A stretch of 64,000 nt of DNA, taken from the NCBI GenBank assembly GCA_949775045.1, contig OX459096.1, positions 47,917,790 to 47,981,789 on the forward strand. Reading direction: 5' to 3'. Below the pieces are notes generated by a model that worked only from the letters and a program-made list of their open reading frames with translations, was not told where the DNA came from and ran no database searches. Source of the stretch: Metridium senile. Taxonomy: Eukaryota > Cnidaria > Anthozoa > Actiniaria > Metridiidae. The position numbers and the translations under genes are program-made. The stretch's first letter is position 1. Every line of letters starts with the position of its first letter. Shown piece after piece: positions 1 through 11,100 of the stretch.

Positions 1-20
1 TGGCACAAAACAATACCTAC

Positions 21-312
21 CTTTCCACAGAAAAAGCATGTGTATTTGGAGTGCTGTGTTATTTCCATCTTTTTAATCATCTTCCTTAGTGAAGCACCAT
101 ATCGAGTGCCGTATTTTCCGACAACTCCAACCTTCTTCGTTCTTTTGGCCTAATACACGTCCAAAATAAAACTTATTATAAAACTTGTGTTTTACACTTT
201 TACAACAAATAATTTAGTAGATAGGTAGCCAACATCTTTAAAAATCTAACAATCTTAAAAAAATAAACCGATGATTCAAACATCAAGAGATATACATAGA
301 TTTTCTTACCAT
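21..312 (-). CDS. RPL37A: 60S ribosomal protein L37a (eL43), 5' part only
   Basis: Component of the large ribosomal subunit with a C4 zinc ribbon. On the minus strand the start codon is at 312-310 and is directly followed by a GTAAG donor. The intron spans 309-150, and exon 2 (149-21) encodes 43 codons beginning AKRTKKVG, continuing through [14 protein letters not shown] to CFFCGK, which supplies the first Cys pair of the zinc site. A GTAGG donor follows at 20, and the rest of the gene lies left of the window. An exon 1 that ends right after ATG is common in ribosomal protein genes. A pyrimidine tract upstream of the ATG (minus strand, about 360-340) may be the 5'-TOP start. The family match was made by eye but is unambiguous in this conserved protein. 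Confidence 0.9.
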
Positions 313-548
313 GATCGAATCTTTAACCAAAATGGCCCACAGAGGAGACAGAGAGGAAGAATCCGGGAACTTTTGCTTGTTTGGTACGCCTGCGATCAAC
401 CAGCGGTCACAATATTTAGTGACAGTAACATGAATTGTCTTCCAGTTCCCGCGAATTTTGTTTTCATTTTAGCAAAATAAACATTTTCTGAATGAAAATT
501 TCCACTTTTTAGACGTTTTACCAAGAAAATAGACACACAAATGTGATA
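313..548. promoter_or_regulatory. Head-to-head promoter of RPL37A and PSMC3IP
   Basis: Only 236 bases separate the two start codons, so both 5' UTRs and both promoters must sit here. Visible candidates are TTCCCGCGAA at 446-455, which fits the E2F consensus TTSSCGC, and a minus-strand pyrimidine run near 340-360 resembling a ribosomal-protein TOP start. No TATA box is obvious. The binding roles are inferred from motifs only. Confidence 0.6.
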
Positions 549-3500
549 ATGAGCAAGAAAAAGGAATCTGATGGTAAGTGAATAAAATATTATTGTTTTT
601 TGAGGCGAACAGCTTTATGTTTCAAGATAAAATTTGAGAAATTGCAGCTACATGTTAGATAGCTAGATTTTTAATTTATTATTTAAAAATAAACTTATTT
701 TGTATCCAAAGCTGAAGAGGCAGTTTTGGCGTATCTTACGAAGAACAACAGACCTTACAGTGCAGGTTAGACAAAAAGAAAACAAACTTATTTCAAATAC
801 ATTGCATGTAATAAAATGCTCTCGGCTCTGATGCAGTCAATTTGACAATTCTGTTTGTTTACAAAATCTGTTTCACAGTTGACATATTCACTAACTTGCA
901 CAAAGAATACGGCAAAACTGTAAGTATGGGCATAGTACTTTTATTTGCAAACAAAAGTTCAAAAATGAAAATTATGCAATAAAACATGATCAAATTTCTA
1001 GGCTGTACAAAGAAGCCTTGAAAGTCTTGCAAGCCAGGGAAAATTACGTGAAAAAGTTTATGGCAAACAAAAGGTTTATGCTCCTCTGCAGGTAAAATAC
1101 TAACAAATGATTGACAATCGCTTTGAATCAAAACAGAAGTTGGTAAAAAAAATTGCTTCACTTCTTTTTTTTAGCCCACTTTTTGATTTTTTTTTTTGTA
1201 TTGGATAGTGTTACCACAGGTAGCCCATATATTACAAGGACAAGTAATTTAAATTAGGTTTATTCAATATATGCAATCCAGTTATCATTCATGTGTTTTG
1301 CTTGATACATTTTAGGATCAATTTGGTGACTATGATGAAGAAAAGGTCAAACAGCTGGATGAACAAAATTTGCAGCTGCAAGGAAAACTGAAGGCTTTAC
1401 AAGAAACCTTCAAGTCTAATGAATCTGGTAAAATGAAGCTTTTTCTAATGAAACATTATTTCTTACTTTAGGATGACAAGACATTTGTTCAAAGAGCATC
1501 ACTAAAATTGCATTTAAAGTGGCTACCGGTAGCAATAGGCCCTTTGAAGCTAGAAGTCACGTGACCCACCTACATTAAATCCATCAGCAATGTCAAGATG
1601 ATGTTCAGAAATGGAAAGAGCATATTGACATTGGCAATAAGTCAAAATTTCAGCTTTTGATTCTAAATACATAAGAAATAGCAAGGAACATAAAATGGGA
1701 TATTTTTTGACGGCTTGCTCTTCAGTTTTGCTCTCCAGTTTTATTTTCACATACGAATCTGTAGAAAATACCCCATTTTATGTTTTTTTTTGCCATTTTA
1801 TATGTATTTAGAATCAAGAGCTGAAATTTCAACTTTTTGCTAATGTCAGCATGTTCTTTAATACAACATTTAATGTAGGTGGGGTCACGTGACCTCCAGC
1901 TGAAAGTGCCTGAAATCCGCCAATAATCATAATTTCTTCTTATTCAGAGTTAAAGAAACTGAATAATAGTATGACAACGGAAGAAGCCACAGAAAGACTC
2001 AAGGAACTCAACTCAAAAGTAAGGAAAGAAAATGTACAAAAGGTTGATGGATGAAGGCCAGCAGTAAGCAATAAAACTGTGCCATCTAACCTACATCAAT
2101 TTGTGAGTCAACACTATTCTCTTATTTGATGGGTTTTATATTTAATTTGAATCTCTTGTCATTTCTATCAGTGTGAAACATATGAGAAGAGACTAAGTAA
2201 AATAAAAAGTGGTAAGTTATCTGATAAAATATTATTAACAATAATGTTGAACCCAATAGAAAATCATCCTCTATTAAAATGTTTTTTAACATTTTAATGT
2301 TTATTTTACAGCTGATAATCATGTTACTCCAGAGGTCAAGGACAAGGTATTGAATATGTTGATTTGTTGGAAAATATACATCAGCATTAGTTTTATGAAA
2401 ATTATGATCATTTTTGTAAACTATTCTTTAATATTCTTCTAAGCATTTTATATTTCTGTGTATCTATTTCATGAATAATATCACAGAATACCCTGCAAAT
2501 CTGTTGTAAAGTAGTAATTCATAATTATGCATACACTATACCTCAAGGGAACTATTTTTTTAGATCTACAAAAACAACAAAGTTGCAGTTGACTTGTGGA
2601 GAAAACGAAAAAGAATGGTAAGAACAGCTTATCATTTCAGAAATAACATTATTTATAGAAAAACAAAAAATACATCATGTTGACAAATTATGATCTTTTG
2701 GGTTTGTGTAGTCTTGGAAAAGACTGTTGGTGTCTGTTGTTTTCACAACCTGACTGGAAGTCTCCTGTTCACACCCAGATAATCACAAAGCATGATCAAC
2801 TGTTGCTTCGGACCATTCATTCATATTGTTTTGCTTTAAATTGTCATCTGATTTGTAACCATGTATGTGTGTTTCATTTCCAGTGTACAGACATCATAAA
2901 CTCCATACTAGAAAGTTATCCAAAGCCAAAGAAGCAACTTATAGTAAGTATCATTACAGTGAGGACACTTGAACTATGACAATAAGATTTATTATGAACA
3001 CTCAGTGTATTTGAACTCAATAGAGGGATTTCACATAATGCATTTTAGGATGCTAATAAGTAAACTTACATGCTAATGAGCTTTGAGCTGGGGCATGCAC
3101 ATTTAGCGTAAATAAATATCTTGGTTTTTTTTTTTTGTTCTATCTAATAAATATTCATTATAATATAATATAGCCAGTTCTGATACTTTGTCTCTTAATT
3201 TTTGACGAGATATATATATCACATTTATGCAAGCGATCTGTGATAAATATGTAAGATCACCTGTGCGAAGCTCATTAGCATGTTATTCTACTCATTAACA
3301 TGTTATTTTACTCATTAGCATACTATAATGCGTTATGTAAAATCGCTCTAATGCTTCATTGTTAGAATTTTTGAAGCAGTAGAATGTGTTCCTGCATGGT
3401 TTGAGTGTCTTCACTGGAGAGTCTAGTAGCTAAACTAGTGAAGGCTAGCGCTGAGGAAAGAAGTCACTTGAGAAAAGCTTATGATTAAAGAGGGAATACT

Positions 3501-3668
3501 TCATAAGGGTGAAAGAAAAACATTTATAGACCACACTTTGTTTTTGGTACAAATATAAAATGATACTGGCTGATTTCACCAATAATATTTTAATTTTATT
3601 TCAACTTTCAGGAAGATATTGGTCTTGAAACAGATGAGGAGTATAATGCTGCCTTACCAAAGAAATGA
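549..3668 (+). CDS. PSMC3IP: Homologous-pairing protein 2 (HOP2/PSMC3IP), 11 exons, complete
   Basis: HOP2 works with MND1 to stimulate DMC1/RAD51 strand exchange in meiotic recombination, in the nucleus. Exons are 549-573, 712-765, 879-919, 1002-1091, 1316-1427, 1948-2018, 2172-2211, 2312-2346, 2564-2617, 2884-2943 and 3612-3668. They sum to 639 nt in frame (212 aa; vertebrate HOP2 is about 217). The N-terminal winged helix includes YLTKNNRPYSA, and REKVYGKQKVY follows at about residues 55-65. A long central coiled coil covers about residues 75-160. The C-terminal signature NHVTPEV, LWRKRKRM and IGLETDEEYNAALP ends the protein. Introns 5 and 10 carry inverted-repeat elements. All splice sites are GT-AG. 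Confidence 0.93.
1534..1913. repeat. Inverted-repeat (MITE-like) element in HOP2 intron 5
   Basis: The ends are inverted copies of each other. The left end reads AGTCACGTGACCCACCTACA and the right end carries its complement, near 1550-1580 and 1878-1912. Homology continues inward through the 'ctaaatacat' region. It fills most of intron 5 and has no coding capacity. I did not find a clear target-site duplication. Confidence 0.75.
3021..3350. repeat. TA-flanked inverted-repeat element in HOP2 intron 10
   Basis: The left end TAGAGGGATTTCACATAATG is matched by the complement of the right end, which ends at 3350 (read from the right: TAGAGCGATTTTACATAACG). TA at both borders suggests a Tc1/mariner-type target site. 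The interior holds several copies of a 'gctcattagcatgt'-like motif. Confidence 0.7.
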
Positions 3669-3897
3669 CAAAGTCAGTGACATTTAGAAGTTGAGGGGAT
3701 ATGGTACAAAGCAGGAATCCAATTTATTGTGTTAGGGTTTCTTGCAGGTTAATTTCCTTAAGAGGAAAAGGAGCTGTATTTGGATACTAAAAAGTTTAAT
3801 AATTGTAAATAAGTATGTAACATTATCCTCCAAATATACTAGTGTAAAATTCTTAAATGTGGTGTAATGGTTGACATTGTATATTTTACCAGACTAC

Positions 3898-4076
3898 ACA
3901 GACCTAATCGGCTAAAGAATTGCTATGTACGTTTCCACCCAATTCCAATCTTTTGGAAATAAGATTCTTTGTCTTATGTATTTCAATGTCACATGGAAAA
4001 TATTTGGAACAAAAGTTTTTATTCTCAGTGGTTTTGAATTGGGTGGAAACGTACATTGCAACGCGTTAGGTCTATT
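3898..4076. repeat. MITE family A, copy 1
   Basis: Foldback of about 180 bp whose arms contain TACGTTTCCACCCAATTC and its complement. The ends read AGACCTAAT and AGGTCT. A second diverged copy lies at 6469-6654, so this is a dispersed family. It lies between the convergent 3' ends of HOP2 and SLC25A1. Confidence 0.75.
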
Positions 4077-4442
4077 GATAAAATTATTCAATTTAAAAAT
4101 AAGCATTTTTAAAAATATTCCAATGCTTTTCCTTCAACTACCAGAATATATTGGTAAGTTAAAATAATCACAACTGTTTAAAAAGTGTCTTTATTCCCTT
4201 GGCTTTTGCCATAAAAACATCTTACAGTAACTTTCATGTGTTAAAGAAAAATATTCCCCAGGCCCAGAATTCTACAAAAGAAATAATGCTTTAAATAATG
4301 TCTGTAAGTAGACATACATGTCCGTAGAGATATAACATGTATTTGTGATATTTCTATTAATTAATATGATTGATGCTATTCTTGCCAAAAAAATACTCCA
4401 CAGGCCCAGAATTTTACAAAAAAAATAATGGTGTAAATTATA

Positions 4443-4820
4443 CAGGGTTCGTGCTGATGTCAGTAAACAAAATCTAAGGAGTTTTCAAGGAGTTTTCAAG
4501 GACCAAAAAGTAACTTTTAAGCACTTTTTGCGGGGACAGTCGTTTTGGATGGTCGTTCCCAGTACCTCTCAATAGATGCAGGGTGCCTGTCTGATAATTC
4601 CTTTACGATTTTAATTAATCAATCTTGTTGAAATTGTTTTACGAAAATGATGTACAATACTAATTTTTTTACTTAACTTTAATTTGCAATACTAGAATTT
4701 TTACCCTACTTTAGATAGAATTGCTGATTTTCTAACATTCAAGGGCTTTTCAAGTGCCCTTAAAAACGTAAATCAAATCTAAGGAGTTTTCAAGGAGTTT
4801 AAGGAGTAGCACGAACCCTG
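4443..4820. repeat. hAT-like MITE with 6-bp target duplication, copy 1
   Basis: Terminal inverted repeats CAGGGTTCGTGCT and AGCACGAACCCTG bound the element. The direct repeat ATTATA is present at 4437-4442 and 4821-4826. A related copy at 51368-51676 has its own 6-bp duplication. CAGGG termini with a 6-bp duplication fit the hAT subgroup that makes 6-bp rather than 8-bp duplications. No transposase is present. Confidence 0.8.
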
Positions 4821-5110
4821 ATTATAAGTCTTCCAATTAAAAGAAGTGGACATAGAGATATAACATGTATTTGGGATATTTCTATTAATTGGTATTTGAT
4901 ATGATTGATGCTATTCTCGCCAAAATTTAGCCCACAGGCCCAGAATTCTATAAAAGAAATGATTTAAAAGTCTCTCATTTAAAAGGAGTGAGCATACATG
5001 TCCCTAGAGATATAACATGTATTTGGGATATTTCTATTAATTGACATTTTTTACTGGATTGAAGCTGTATCATCAAAACCCCTTCATTTGTGAGTAAAAG
5101 AGAGTACTAG

Positions 5111-8100
5111 TTACGTCTCCCAGACAACGTCCAAGACTTTCATTACTTGTTCATATATGGTGAACACAAAGGCAACATCAAAGCAGACTCTACCAAGACG
5201 TGGGACTGTTCCTTTGTAGAACCTGTTAAACAAACAGCAATCAATACTGTAAGTCAGATGTGAAGTTTAGGATTTGAACAAACATTTCCCATCATATCAA
5301 GGGACACAAAGATATGGTTTGGTGTGCTGGAAGAACCTTCAGTTTGATTTCAAAGCCAAATTATACCATATTATATAAGTTAAGAGTTAAACTAATTATA
5401 CTCATACAATATTATATAAGTTAAGAGATAAACTAATTACTCATACCATATTATATAAGTTAAGAGTTAAACTAATTACTCATACAATATTATATATTAA
5501 GTTCAATAAACATGTTATAATGCAGTCAGTATATACATCTTGATAAATGAGACAAGACAAGCAGTGTGTATATTAACCTCTTTGTACTCTGGTTCAGTTT
5601 ATTATTAATAGTATATAATTGTTTCAATACTTACGCTTTTGGGCCTTCAAACTTGGCAATACGTATGACACAATCTAAAGTGCTCTTATATTTGTTAGCT
5701 TCTAAACCCTATGAATAACAAACAGCACCGGTTATTGATATTTTTTACTAAAACTCAGAATCATAAGATAGGTCAAAAGGATTTATATCTAAATAAGGGC
5801 TGGCTCACATCTGTGGAAAGTAAGCACAGAACTATATCTGTCTTCTCGGATAAGGACATAAAGCCAGAGGTCCTGTCTGCCTTCACTCTAATTCCTATAT
5901 AAGGTGGACGTAAAAGATCCTGTTGTGCTATTCGAAAAAGGGCAGGGGATTGTCTCCTGGCACAACAGTCAGGTCTCAGCATACTACAGGGCCCACAGTA
6001 ATTGGCGTAAGCTGTTGTGGTGTCCCTGCCTTCGTATGAAGGAAAAAGCTACTAAAATAAAATATTTAACCACCCAAACACTATAACTGAGAGGATAATT
6101 GTTAGATTTAACGATCTTGATCCAGAAAAATATATAAAATATAGACATTATTACATGGTTTATGTTTCCTCTACAAAACTGTAATGGCTGTTTCAAACTT
6201 TCAAATAAACAACTTGAGATTAAAATGGAGATTGACACAGCTATTTCTATGAATAAGTATGACAAAACAGGGAATGTAATTAAGTTCACATTACTGGAAA
6301 GAATCCCTACTCAAATATGATCAGTAATCCTGAAAATAAGTTTTGAGACAATTCTGTTTTACAGCAAATACTCCCTTTTCTTGGCCTACTATAAAATAAC
6401 TTTAGTTCACCCTAATGAAAATGTTGCACAGAACCTCCAACATTGTTTTAAAAGGAAGGCATGAAGTAATAGACCAAATCGGATAACGTGTTGCTATGTA
6501 CGTTTCCACCCAATTCAAATCTTTTGGGAATAAGATTCTTTGTCTTATGTATTTTGAAATGATGTGGAAAATGTTTGGAAGAAAAGTTTTATTCCCAGAG
6601 GTTTTGAATAAGATGGAAATGTATGTATCAACATGTTAGCCTATAAGGTCTATTGCTATGTGATTTTTAAGTTAATTGTGCATAATAAAATATATTTTAG
6701 TTCAAAGTAACCAGTGTTGTCTGTAATAGCAAAATAGTAAGTACCTGCATTCTGGTTTTCACAACATCAACAGGAGTATTACCAAATACACTTGCTGCTC
6801 CAGCAATTCCACCAATTATAAATGTCCTGACAGAACCAATGTCTTTCTTTGGATCGCCTTCTTGTAGCCAGTTCTTGAGGTTGGAGTAAACGAAAAACCG
6901 AATCATTTGGTTTGTCCCTTGTTTGATTACAGTTGCTGTTAGCCCTTTGTAGACACCGAAAAATCCTGGTAAAGTAGATAAAGACTCTCTTAGCAAACTT
7001 AAACAGTTGCAGAACAAAACTTAACAATGTAAATCCTCACAACTTTAAAAATCCTCATACGGGATTGAGTATCAATATATTTATCAGTACCAGTCATTTG
7101 ACATCCCCCACACCCCTCCCTGAGGCATACCCAGGGCATTCACTTTTTCCCTCAGTGAAAGGTAATGAAAGCCCCGCCCGCGGGAAAAAAATTAAAAGTG
7201 AAGTCCCTGTGTCATCTTTTGAGCAGTTTATTTTAATATCTTGCTCTGTCCCAGACCCCAAAACAGAAAAGTGCAGTCCCTTGTCAGTCCCCAGGTTGCA
7301 GCCGAAGCAGTGAATTGAAGCGCTTTCCCCGACCACCAGGGAGCCAAATATGCAAGGGCAATGACATCTACATCATTATCTGTGCACTTTAAAGTGTGAA
7401 TACTTAAGAATGCTACTTCTTTTCAACTTGTATCATTTAAACCAAACAGATTACAACAGTTTAATTATTGTAATCAGCCAATGAGATAACACATCGATCA
7501 AATCACATTAATTTAAATACTACAAAATGATTGATCAAAAATAAAGTTACACATTCCATCTGGTAATGATTGATCAAAAATAAACATATTCCATCTGGTT
7601 AGCTAACTGTGTACGTGCCCTATGCAAAAAGGCAATTCCTTACTTAATTAGTATTAGAAGACACCATTCTTTTATTAGAAAGAGCACATAAAAATTTCAA
7701 TGTAGTAACATAAAATGGATCAAAAGTTACAGCTTTTTGAATTTAGAAAGATTGGGCTTAAAATTTGCATTTGGGCCTTTAGAGTCTCAATTTCGCGTTT
7801 TTGGTACATTTTAAATGCTGATAACTCTGGAGTGATTCAATATATGAAAAAAGAACTCTATAAAATTACTAATTTAGACATGCTCTTTCTTGTAAGGGAA
7901 AAATATTATTGAAATATTTTATTCTTCATGGTGTTTCGTGTTGCTCGTTCCCAGTCCCTTGCTCTTTTTGCATAGGGCGTATGTCCTGGTGGTCCTGGTT
8001 TGGGTGTCTGCACTGTAATGTAGATTATTTCAATTTATAAATACTCTGTATACTACAGTAATAAGGATTTACTCTCACTGAAAAAATCCTTTGTGGTAAA

Positions 8101-11100
8101 ACATCTTCACATTCAGGTATTTCAAATTAACCATACCTTCTTCTTTGATAATAGTCTTGACACCACTAAAGAAGCCTTTGAATCTAGGGTTTGGTTGAGT
8201 TTGGTCATGAATGAATTTCACTTTGACTGTTTCCATTGGACAAACGATAAATATAGCTTCTGCAACACCAGCACCCAAACCTGATCCAAGTGTTTGCAAC
8301 TGGGTCAATCTACCATTTTCATCTACCATTGAGTTTTTAAGAAATTCAAATACAGAAAACCTACAAAGAAATAACCCTACACTCAGTGAATAACTTTAAT
8401 TAACAATGGCAAGAAAACGCATTGGTGTTTCTAAGGAAACCATTGGAGTAACAATTAAAGGGTAAACTGCACGCTGTATAAAGAGCTATTTACAGACAGA
8501 AATAGTGTTTTGGAAGACTCCAATCAACTGTATTTCAAAGGTGACACAGATTAAATTGCCTGTTGTCAATAAGTCAAAAATTCACTGCACAAAGAATTTG
8601 TGTATATTAGATCTAATTTTGATGTACTTGAAATTTCTACTTGTCTTTTTGCCTATAGCTTCAATTTCAGAGGGTTTGGAATTGTAGAATCATTTTTACA
8701 GGCAGAAACTCTGTGTAGCGAATTTATTGCTTACATTTTAGTATGTGTTGTCCTGGAAATACAGTGATTGCTGTCCACCAAAAGGTATGGACAGGTGTGG
8801 ACCAGTCACCCAAATTACCCCTCTTAAATCCACACCTGGAAGGTAACAGCTATGCACCATGTATTCAAAATAAATTTAATCTGAAATTCCTACCTAATTG
8901 AAGCTTTTGGTATAGATCCATAAAGTAAAGAGCTTAACCCTCGATATAATCCTAATATGCCATGGCTTTTGACGGTTTTGCTAACACAATCCATTGGTCC
9001 TTTATACTTTGGTGTACCTGCCTTTTCATCAAGTTGCAGTTGTGTCTTAACATACTCAGTTGGAAATGTACAACATATCTCCAAGCCACCAGCAATTCCA
9101 CCTTTTGTATAAGATAAAAACTTACATTATAGATATACTTTGGTAAGAATATATTTTAAACTATGAAATCTTCACAACAGCAAAGATTTATTGTATCTTA
9201 ATAATATTTACAATATAAGTGCATGGAGATACCTTAGTTACTCAGGCTCTAAAAATATATAGATATTAAGCTAAAGATGAAAAAATGCTGTGTAACAGCT
9301 TGGTAATTCTGACAGACCATGTGTGGCCTAGCAATGAGAGCCCTGGACTTGACACCACTGTCACCTAAGTTTGATTCCTGGCTCAGCAACAAGTGAACAG
9401 AGTTTGTTTGATGTGTTGTTCTCTCTTGAGTCACAAGGGGTTTTTCCCATGTAAGTTTGAATGCGATGTGCTTGTAAATACAGAATGTAGTGTGTGTGAG
9501 AGACAGCAGGCCCTCACCAGCTAAAGCTGAAAAATATAGCCTGCTTCCCTTTAAGGTGGCTCGAGGTAGTTTTGAATGGCGCACACATCCCTTTTTGAAT
9601 TCGCAATTATATGATCTTACTTTCGCCCCATGAATGTGAATTTTTTACCAAATGACAGTCTTGGGTGAAAGTTTCGAATGATGTTTTAATTATGTTAATC
9701 AAAGTTTCCATAGCAACGATAAACAACTTTTTTGTAAAATGGTTTTTCTTAAATATCTTTTGAATTTGAGCTGATTGCGAAAAACCAATTAATGTGCTAT
9801 AAACTGCCCCATTTAGCACATCAATTGGGAAAGTTTGAAGAAAAGTTATCTGTTCGATAACGAATAAATCACGAAAACATTTAAATGTGTATTTTGTTCG
9901 TGTGTAAATATAAGCGGTCATAACATTTCATAGGATGCACAAATTATGATTGTAATACTGCAGAATGTTTCCTTGGACCTCCATTTAAACTCCCTGCGGA
10001 AAGCTCTGGTTAATATGTAGGTAATGCAGAGATCGAGCTTTTTATTAAAATGAAGTTTTGCTTGACGTTTTCACTCTTTCATAACTACGATCACAATTGC
10101 GTATTACTCACAAAAGAACAAATGAAAATGAGTGATATCGTTGCAGTACAATTTTAGATATATAGTCAATAATATTGCGAAATTTTAGTCAAATCCATAG
10201 AAAAGAACGTTTTCAAAAGTAGCGCCGAAGTTGAAGTACGAAAGTAGCGCCCGCCAAATGAAAATTTACTACAAGGAGCGTGACATCGCGTGTTTATTTC
10301 AGTGGCTGATTAACATGCAGCGCACAGTGTTAAATTCCTCAATGCACGCTTAGTCTAATTAGAATTCTTTTTATATTGTAATTATTGAAAGTTTCTTATT
10401 CTCATTTTGACATCTTCTAAAAGTAATGAATCTTCATTACAACTGCAACACGCCTTCAACCCATCCAGAAGACATTTCATGTTTATGATGTAATTCTCCT
10501 TCAAGAAATCAGGCGTGCGGGTTGTTCGAAGAAGGGGTACATGTTTTGCTGCTTTTTTGGGTGGGTCGCTTTAATATAACTGGTTGTTCCTTTCACCGTT
10601 TTTCCCTCGACTTTTTTAATTGTTCCCTTTTCCCACGTTTAACATCTACATGAAAAGTACGACCCATGTTGTATTCGAGCTGGAATGCGCGATGAGAATA
10701 AGAAACTTTCAATAATTACAATATAAAAAAGATTTCTCATTAGACTAAGCGTGCATAGAGGAATTTAACACTGTGCGCTGCATGTTAATTAGCCTTTGAA
10801 ATAAACACGTTATGTCACGCTCGTTGTAGTAAATTTTCATTCGGCGGGCGCTACTTTCGTACTTCAACTTCAGCGCTACTTTTAAAAACGTTCTTTTATA
10901 TGGATTTGACTGAAATTTTGCAACATTATTAACTATATATCTAAAACTGTATTGCAAAGATATCACTCATTTTCGTTTGTTCTTTTGTGAGTTATACGCA
11001 ATTATGATCGTAGTTATGAAAGAGTGAAAACGTCAAGCAAAACTTCATTTTAATAAAAAGCTCGATCTCTGCATTACCTACATATTAACCAGAGCTTTCC

